Assembly: GCA_905182985.1 (NCBI GenBank)
Contig: CAJJDN010000032.1
Coordinates: 641,959 to 667,971, forward strand
Source of the DNA: Paramecium sonneborni
Lineage: Eukaryota; Ciliophora; Oligohymenophorea; Peniculida; Parameciidae
Reading direction: 5' to 3'
Length of the DNA: 26,013 nt
Shown here: piece by piece, positions 21,089 to 26,013 of the stretch
Layout: the number at the start of each line of letters is the position of its first letter
Numbering within the stretch: the stretch's first letter is position 1
Position numbers and translations under genes: made by a program
Notes under the pieces: model-generated
What the model saw: only the letters and a program-made list of their open reading frames with translations
Databases searched by the model: none
What the model was told of the DNA's origin: nothing

Positions 21089-22243
21089 ATGTAGTAATAG
21101 TGTGTTTTTAAGCAAGATGCTCGTAAACTTTACCTTGATGGAGAAGGGAATGTAGATTTTGTAAAAATTTAAGCAAGATGGGATGAATTAAAATCCATTA
21201 AAGTGAGTTTGGGAAATAAGTATTTTACTCCAGAAGTGATTGAAAAAGCAAAATCTCTACCTTAATAAGATCAATAAAGATTTTTAGATTTAATGCTTGC
21301 TGGATTGACAAATGATGATAGCTCAGTAGGAATTTGTGCTACAAGACCATAAGATTATGATTTTTATGCTTTCTATTTAGAGCAATTAATTAGAGATTAT
21401 CATTAGATTTAAGGAGATACTAAATAAGAGCATGATTGGAATATACCAATCGATGAATATGTTTTGACAAAAATAAATCCAACTTTAGAAAAAGTATCAA
21501 TGAGAGCCAGAGTGGCAAGAAATGTTAAAGGATGGAATCTCCCACCTTCAATGGATAAAGAAGAAAGATTAAAATTTGAAAGTAAGATGGTAGAAGCATT
21601 TGAATCATTTGGAATACCAGGAAAATATTATAGTTTAACACCAGGACATAAAAATTAAATAAGTGAGAAAGAAGCTGATGATTTAAGACATAAACATTTC
21701 TTATTTAATGATATGACAACAGATAACTATTTAACAGCTTCTGGAGTTGCATCTGATTGGCCATATGGAAGAGGAATTTGGCTTAGTGAAGATTAAACTA
21801 AAATGATATGGGTGGGTGAAGAAGATTTATTAAGAATTATTTCAATAGTTTAAGGTAATGATTTAGGTAAAGTTGATAAATCATTACATGATCTATTAAC
21901 AGGAATAGAAAAAAGTGGATTAGAATTTGCAGAACATCCAGTCTATGGTGTTATTACTACATGTCCTACTAATATGGGAACAGGTAAAAGATAATCAATA
22001 CTTGGAAAATTCCCAAATATAACAAAATAAGGAACTGATGAAAAAAAATTAAAAGAAATTGCAAAATAATTTGGACTATAAGCAAGAGGATGTGGAGGTG
22101 AACATTCAGCTATGGATAAAGAAGGAACTGCAGATATATCTCCATCAGCAAGATTTGGAGTTACAGAAGCAAATGTTACAAAGAAATTATATGAAGGTCT
22201 AATCAAATTATATGAAATTGAAGCATAAGCAGGAAATGAATGA
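21089..22243 (+). CDS. Phosphagen kinase, arginine kinase type, 384 aa
   Basis: An intronless frame of 385 codons from ATG 21089 to TGA 22241-22243. It catalyses reversible transfer of phosphate between ATP and a guanidino compound, buffering ATP in the cytosol or cilia. The N-terminal domain includes FLDLMLAGLTNDDSSVGICA and IRDYHQIQ. The catalytic domain has SMRARVARNVKGWNLPP (nucleotide-binding arginines), DWPYGRGIWLS, an EEDLLR motif (EEDHLR in many relatives), and the reactive cysteine Cys292 in TTCPTNMGTG. It also has the ATP-binding segment ARGCGGEHSAMDKEGTADIS and the C-terminal helix KLYEGLIKLYEIE. The length is normal for the family. The start codon is followed by three Gln codons written TAG/TAA. 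Arginine is the likely substrate because ciliate enzymes of this type are arginine kinases, but the substrate is not proven by sequence alone. Intact and probably expressed; an HSE-like palindrome lies upstream. Confidence 0.95.
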
Positions 22244-22339
22244 TAAAATATATTCAATTATAAAATCAATATGTTTATTCAAATTAAGCTCTAATAATAA
22301 TAATGTTTAAAAAAGTTTAAGACCATTAATTTAATTATA

Positions 22340-23996
22340 TTTTTTTGTTTTCACAATTATAGATAATAAATTTCTAGAAGAGAGATAATTAATATATACT
22401 GATCCTGAAAGTTGCTAAATTAACACTCTGAATATAAATACAAAGGAATTTAAAATTGAATATGAAGTTGATTACGAATATAGATAATTGGCTATGCAAG
22501 CTATATAATAAATAGAATAAGTGTTGAAGTAAAAAACAGGTAAGATAGTTAATCTAATTTAGGTACTTGGCTTATGGCATCTAAATAAATTGAATAATAT
22601 TGCAGAAGAAAAATCCCATCTTCTTCTATTCCAACATATTTTTATTAATATATTTAAATTAAGCTTTAGTTAAAGTCAATTCAATCAAACTTTAGGTCGA
22701 ATTGAATTAATATAAAGAGTTATTCATTAATATGTCACCAGATGTGTAATTATTAGAAAAGCCTAATATTGTGAAATAGAGGCAGGATGAGAAACTAGTG
22801 CTGAGGAAATTATTAAAAATGTTTATAATTAAGAGGAATGAAAAATTTGGAGGTTATTCTAACAGAAGTTTCAAAATATGATGATTAATCATTCTTATTT
22901 CCTCCAATATTTCGATGAATAAAAGGAGGAACAGAATAACATCCTCAAATAGAATAGAAAAAATTTTAAGATGTTCCTAATTTAATATTGTATGCTCCTT
23001 CTCCATGGCCAAAATATGAGTAAAGAATGATCAATACAAGATTATCTTTTGGCTTAGGAGGAATTAATTAAATCAAATCTGAAAACTTAGAGACAATAGT
23101 GAAGGAATTATTAGATAATTTATTGGAGATAATTCATAAAAATCATCCTTCTAAGATTTATTAAATAAAAAAGGAATTGGATATATTAATGATTTACTCT
23201 CTATGAGAAACGAATTATCTAAAAAGCAATATATTATAGATAGATTAAAATATACTCTATTCTGATTGCCCTTAGTGTGAAAATTTGTTCAATTGAACAT
23301 TTAGTATAATCTCTTGAATTAGATAATAAATTTGAAAAACCATAATTGAGATCAACTTTTAATGGAATAATCCCTCATTAATATATTACAAAAAAAATTA
23401 ATCCAAAAGTCGAGGATGCTGTTGATAAAACTTAAAATAACAAACCTGAAGATTAAAACTTAAATAAAGGTGAATAGATTAATCTTAAATTACATAAAAG
23501 AACAAAAAGAACAAGGAAGAGTTTTAGATCCAAAATCTTGAAATTTGCAAATAAATTAGATTTGGAGGATAAAAGATATGAACTTGACTTTTTACCCTTT
23601 TTAATATCTGTTTAAGTTAGTTTGTATCATGTATGTAAACTCTTGACACCTTGGTATTAAGTAGAAATAAAGAAATAACCATTTAGTTCATTCACCTAAA
23701 TGTTATTAATCAATACTTTTCCTGAGATTAAAATCTCCTAATTACCTTGAGAAGCAAGATTTTATTTCAATATTATTGCTCATAGCTCAATAGGACAACA
23801 GTAAATTATAGGTTGCACAACTATGTTTATATTTTCAGAAGAGAAAAGATTTAGAGCTCATATGAATTCATTAAATATCTGGCCTTTCTATAAAATTGAT
23901 CCTAGATTATTTTGTGTAGGTTATTATTTTGGTTCGGTTATTCATAATAAACCTGAATTACTTAAAAAGTTAATAATTAGATAGATTGATTTATGA
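22340..23996 (+). pseudogene. PI3-kinase-like remnant with C2 domain, kinase domain absent
   Basis: Coding-like frames run from about 22360 with several TGAs and frameshifts. The first piece is open to about 22788 (LEERQLIYTDPESCQIN...). A second frame, near 22870-23200, reads LILYAPSPWPKYEQRMINTR and is crossed by TGA. The clearest part runs from about 23290 in one frame. It has a Lys/Arg-rich linker, then a C2-like sequence (VQVSLYHVCKLLTPWYQVEI, INTFPEIKISQLP), TGA at 23748-23750, and in the same frame EARFYFNIIAHSS, IIGCTTMFIF and NSLNIWPFYKIDP, ending at TGA 23994-23996. The order V-x-LYH, LP-x-EARF, TTMFIF and LNIWP is that of class I/III PI3K C2 domains. The helical and catalytic domains that should follow are missing. 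It is best read as a truncated pseudogene. Confidence 0.55.
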
Positions 23997-24048
23997 TAAT
24001 AAATATGTCTCTTATTATCTAAAGATTTGCTTGAATGAATGCATAAAT

Positions 24049-24066
24049 TAATTATTATTATTATTA
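24049..24066 (+). repeat. (ATT)6 microsatellite
   Basis: Six tandem ATT units in the AT-rich spacer after the PI3K-like remnant. Simple-sequence repeat with no evident role. Confidence 0.6.
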
Positions 24067-24099
24067 AATAATTCATCTTTTTTTTTTTATTTCTTTTAT

Positions 24100-24930
24100 T
24101 GAACCTCAGCATTTATGCTTCTGTTTTAGGTAAACAGGTTTCGTATTCTCAAACTCCTACTATCATTTCCTAATGAAATGAATGATTTACACCAAAACCT
24201 TGAATAAATCGTTCTAAACTAAGTATTATGTTTTACAACAGAGGTTCCCGCATAAATTATGATCTTAATTTTATGTATAAAAATTCACCGTGCATAACCA
24301 CTGTAATTTTTTTAAATCCTTTTAAAAATCATATCCTTAGGTATCTAAAATCTTTCCTCCATCAGTCAATTTTTAGTCCTTTCTAATTATTTGAGTTTTC
24401 AAAAATTGTTCGGCTGCTTGCTTATACTTGTTTTACTCTTACCTCCATAATTTTTTTTAAATTCGCAATTTCTTCCATTAATTATAAGATTTGTTTTGTC
24501 ACTTTTATGTTTCTATATTTTAATTTCTTCCAATTATCATTACAATGAGAATATTATCATTTTTATTTCTTAAAATAATTGCAAATTATACTTTATGTTA
24601 ATTTTTTTAATTGTAAACTTTCATAATACTAATATTTTTCTTCCTTAAATCATTCCCATTTAATCTTTTTTATCAGGATTTTTTTTAGCTCTTCTTGATT
24701 TATGAAAGAATTTACTTTTTTAAACCGATCAGCAAAAATATTACTAGTCAATAAAAACACTAAAATGCAATAAAAGAATGATCCAATACAAATATAATCT
24801 GAAAATCTGCTATAAATGAGTAATAAAAGTCATTCCAATTTAAATAAGATTATCAAAAATATCTCATTAGGTAATTTATTACCTTTCAGATTAAACTTAA
24901 TCTTAAATATTCTATTTTTTATTGCTTAGA
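24100..24930 (-). pseudogene. Decayed membrane/coiled-coil coding remnant
   Basis: On the minus strand, one frame read from about 24880 down to 24100 contains a hydrophobic stretch (YICIGSFFYCILVFLLTSN) followed by charged helices (INQEELKKILIKKIKWE, QLMEEIANLKKIMEVRVKQ). Further protein-like pieces follow (FKKITVVMHGEFLYIKL, LERFIQGFGVNHSFH). The frame is interrupted by about five TGAs, close to the number expected by chance in such DNA, so selection is not currently maintaining it. No family recognised. It may be a remnant of a membrane protein gene or partly a product of biased composition. Confidence 0.3.
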
Positions 24931-25199
24931 ATCTCAAAATCTAATAATTATTCTATTCAGGGTTCAATTTGATTAATTATTTATTTATAAGGAATTGGTG
25001 CTACTGAAAAATCACCTATGTTGAAAATACTTTATAGATATTATAATTTAAATCATATTATCATAGATAAATTAACGTATCTTGAAATTGATATATATTA
25101 GATAAGTGTTTATTGAATATTTCTACAGAATTAAATCAATGTAAACATAAATTTTATTTGACTACTAGTAAATCAGCTAGATAATAAGCAGAAATAGAT

Positions 25200-25860
25200 A
25201 TTGAAAATAATTATGATTGAGAATGAAGTTATGTTGACTGTAGAATCATCTATAGCTGATATTAGAAATCAATTACTATTTAATGAATTTGAAGCTATTC
25301 TTTCTTAATTGAGATTAGTAATTGATGGAGCTTAAATCTCAATTAACAATAAAAAAGCTAAAACTGAAAAATGAAAATTAAGATATGAAGCATAATTGAG
25401 AGTATAAATTGATAGATTTAGAAGTCAAATATTATAGTTAATGTAGAAATTAAAGATGAGAGATAAAAGATATAATTAATTCGATAAGATAGAACAAGTA
25501 CTTAATAATGAAAATTAAAATAACAAGACAAATTATGAAGGAGCCCCCAAAATTATAGATAATGTTTAAATATGAAAAATTAAATTCTAAGAACTCAAGA
25601 AAGAACATCGTCAAGTTGAAAAAAATAGGTTTTTACATCTACAGAATTGGATTCATTACAGAAAAGGCCAAAGGAACTGTCTAATTCTGGAGTTTGATCT
25701 AATGTAGCATCTTATAGGTCAGGATAAGTACCTATTAATAATGTATGCTTGTATAGTATCCAAATATATTTCCATATCCATAGTTATCCATCTTAAAATG
25801 AAAATTTTATCTACTTTACATAATACAAAATAGCTTATTGTTGAATTATATGTTTTTTAT
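25200..25860 (+). pseudogene. Coiled-coil protein remnant with two in-frame TGAs
   Basis: The plus-strand frame from about 25208 reads IENEVMLTVESSIADIRNQ, then FEAILSQLRLVIDGAQIS. After a TGA in the same frame come YEAQLRVQIDRFRSQILQLM and MRDKRYNQFDKIEQVLNNEN, and after a second TGA FQELKKEHRQVEKN. The spacing of Leu/Ile and charged residues is that of a coiled coil. Beyond about 25620 another frame reads better (STELDSLQKRPKELSNSGV), suggesting a frameshift. Long coiled-coil proteins are common in ciliates, so no specific role is proposed. It could be a fragment of a larger gene broken by mutation. Confidence 0.4.
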
Positions 25861-26013
25861 ATTCACTCTATATTATTAGTTATAATTTAGTGATCTAATT
25901 AATAATACTAAATATAAATTAATCTATTTTTGTTAATGTATTTATAAGAACGATATAAGAAATAAAATTAAATTAAATTAAAAATCATATTATATAAAAG
26001 AAAACTATTATTA
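25861..26013. other. AT-rich end of window
   Basis: About 150 bp of low-complexity A/T sequence with ATTAA-type runs. No gene or telomere repeat seen. Confidence 0.6.

Noticed and set aside
21943..22257. 104-aa minus-strand ORF
   Set aside because: Antisense to the arginine kinase C-terminal domain; the plus strand encodes the CPTN and GEH motifs.
1..26013. Possibility that TGA is also a sense codon in this organism
   Set aside because: All well-conserved genes with an end in the window (RRM protein, channel, both kinases, RING, arginine kinase) end at TGA at the expected family length and have none internally.

Overview
The window reads as nuclear DNA of a Paramecium-type oligohymenophorean ciliate. 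Base composition is very AT-rich. Every well-conserved gene reads through many in-frame TAA and TAG codons at glutamine positions and ends only on TGA. The introns that can be placed are tiny (19-38 nt, mostly 22-28 nt), starting with GT and usually ending TAG. Gene spacing is tight, as in a macronuclear scaffold. No telomere repeats were seen. Read with the standard code, almost all these genes would look like fragments. All calls below come from hand translation with TAA/TAG = Gln.

Layout. 1-1232 (-) holds the N-terminal part of a ciliate-type two-TM membrane protein. 1386-2438 (+) is a broken coding region. 2621-5617 is a 1,498-bp segment present twice in direct orientation with an N at the junction. 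It carries a 112-aa unknown gene (-) and the 3' end of a three-RRM hnRNP L/PTB-like gene (-, complete copy 5425-6599). 6778-9255 is a second exact duplication (1,237 bp, split by four Ns) carrying the 3' part of an OSCA/TMEM63-type channel (-, complete copy 8155-10468). Both duplications look like unmerged contig overlaps; collapsing them leaves one intact copy of each gene.

10891-14013 is a convergent pair of PH-plus-kinase genes (+ then -) separated by 46 bp. Both have lost the glycine-rich loop and have altered DFG motifs. 15218-16055 (+) is an arginase-fold gene lacking most metal ligands. 16100-17235 (+) is a broken Cys-containing coding stretch. 17240-18931 (+) is a RING-type protein with three introns. 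19469-20108 (-) is an unrecognised, frame-disrupted gene. 21089-22243 (+) is an intact phosphagen (arginine-type) kinase.

From about 22.3 kb to the end, coding-like frames are interrupted by TGA and frameshifts. They comprise a PI3K-like remnant with a recognisable C2 domain but no kinase domain, a minus-strand remnant, and a coiled-coil remnant. This end looks like decaying paralogues, as expected in a lineage with whole-genome duplications.

The genes do not form an evident pathway: RNA binding, mechanosensitive channel, signalling kinases, phosphagen metabolism and ubiquitin-type RING functions sit side by side. The most unusual observations are the linked pair of apparent pseudokinases and a palindromic heat-shock-element-like motif placed exactly 8 nt upstream of two start codons 10.6 kb apart.
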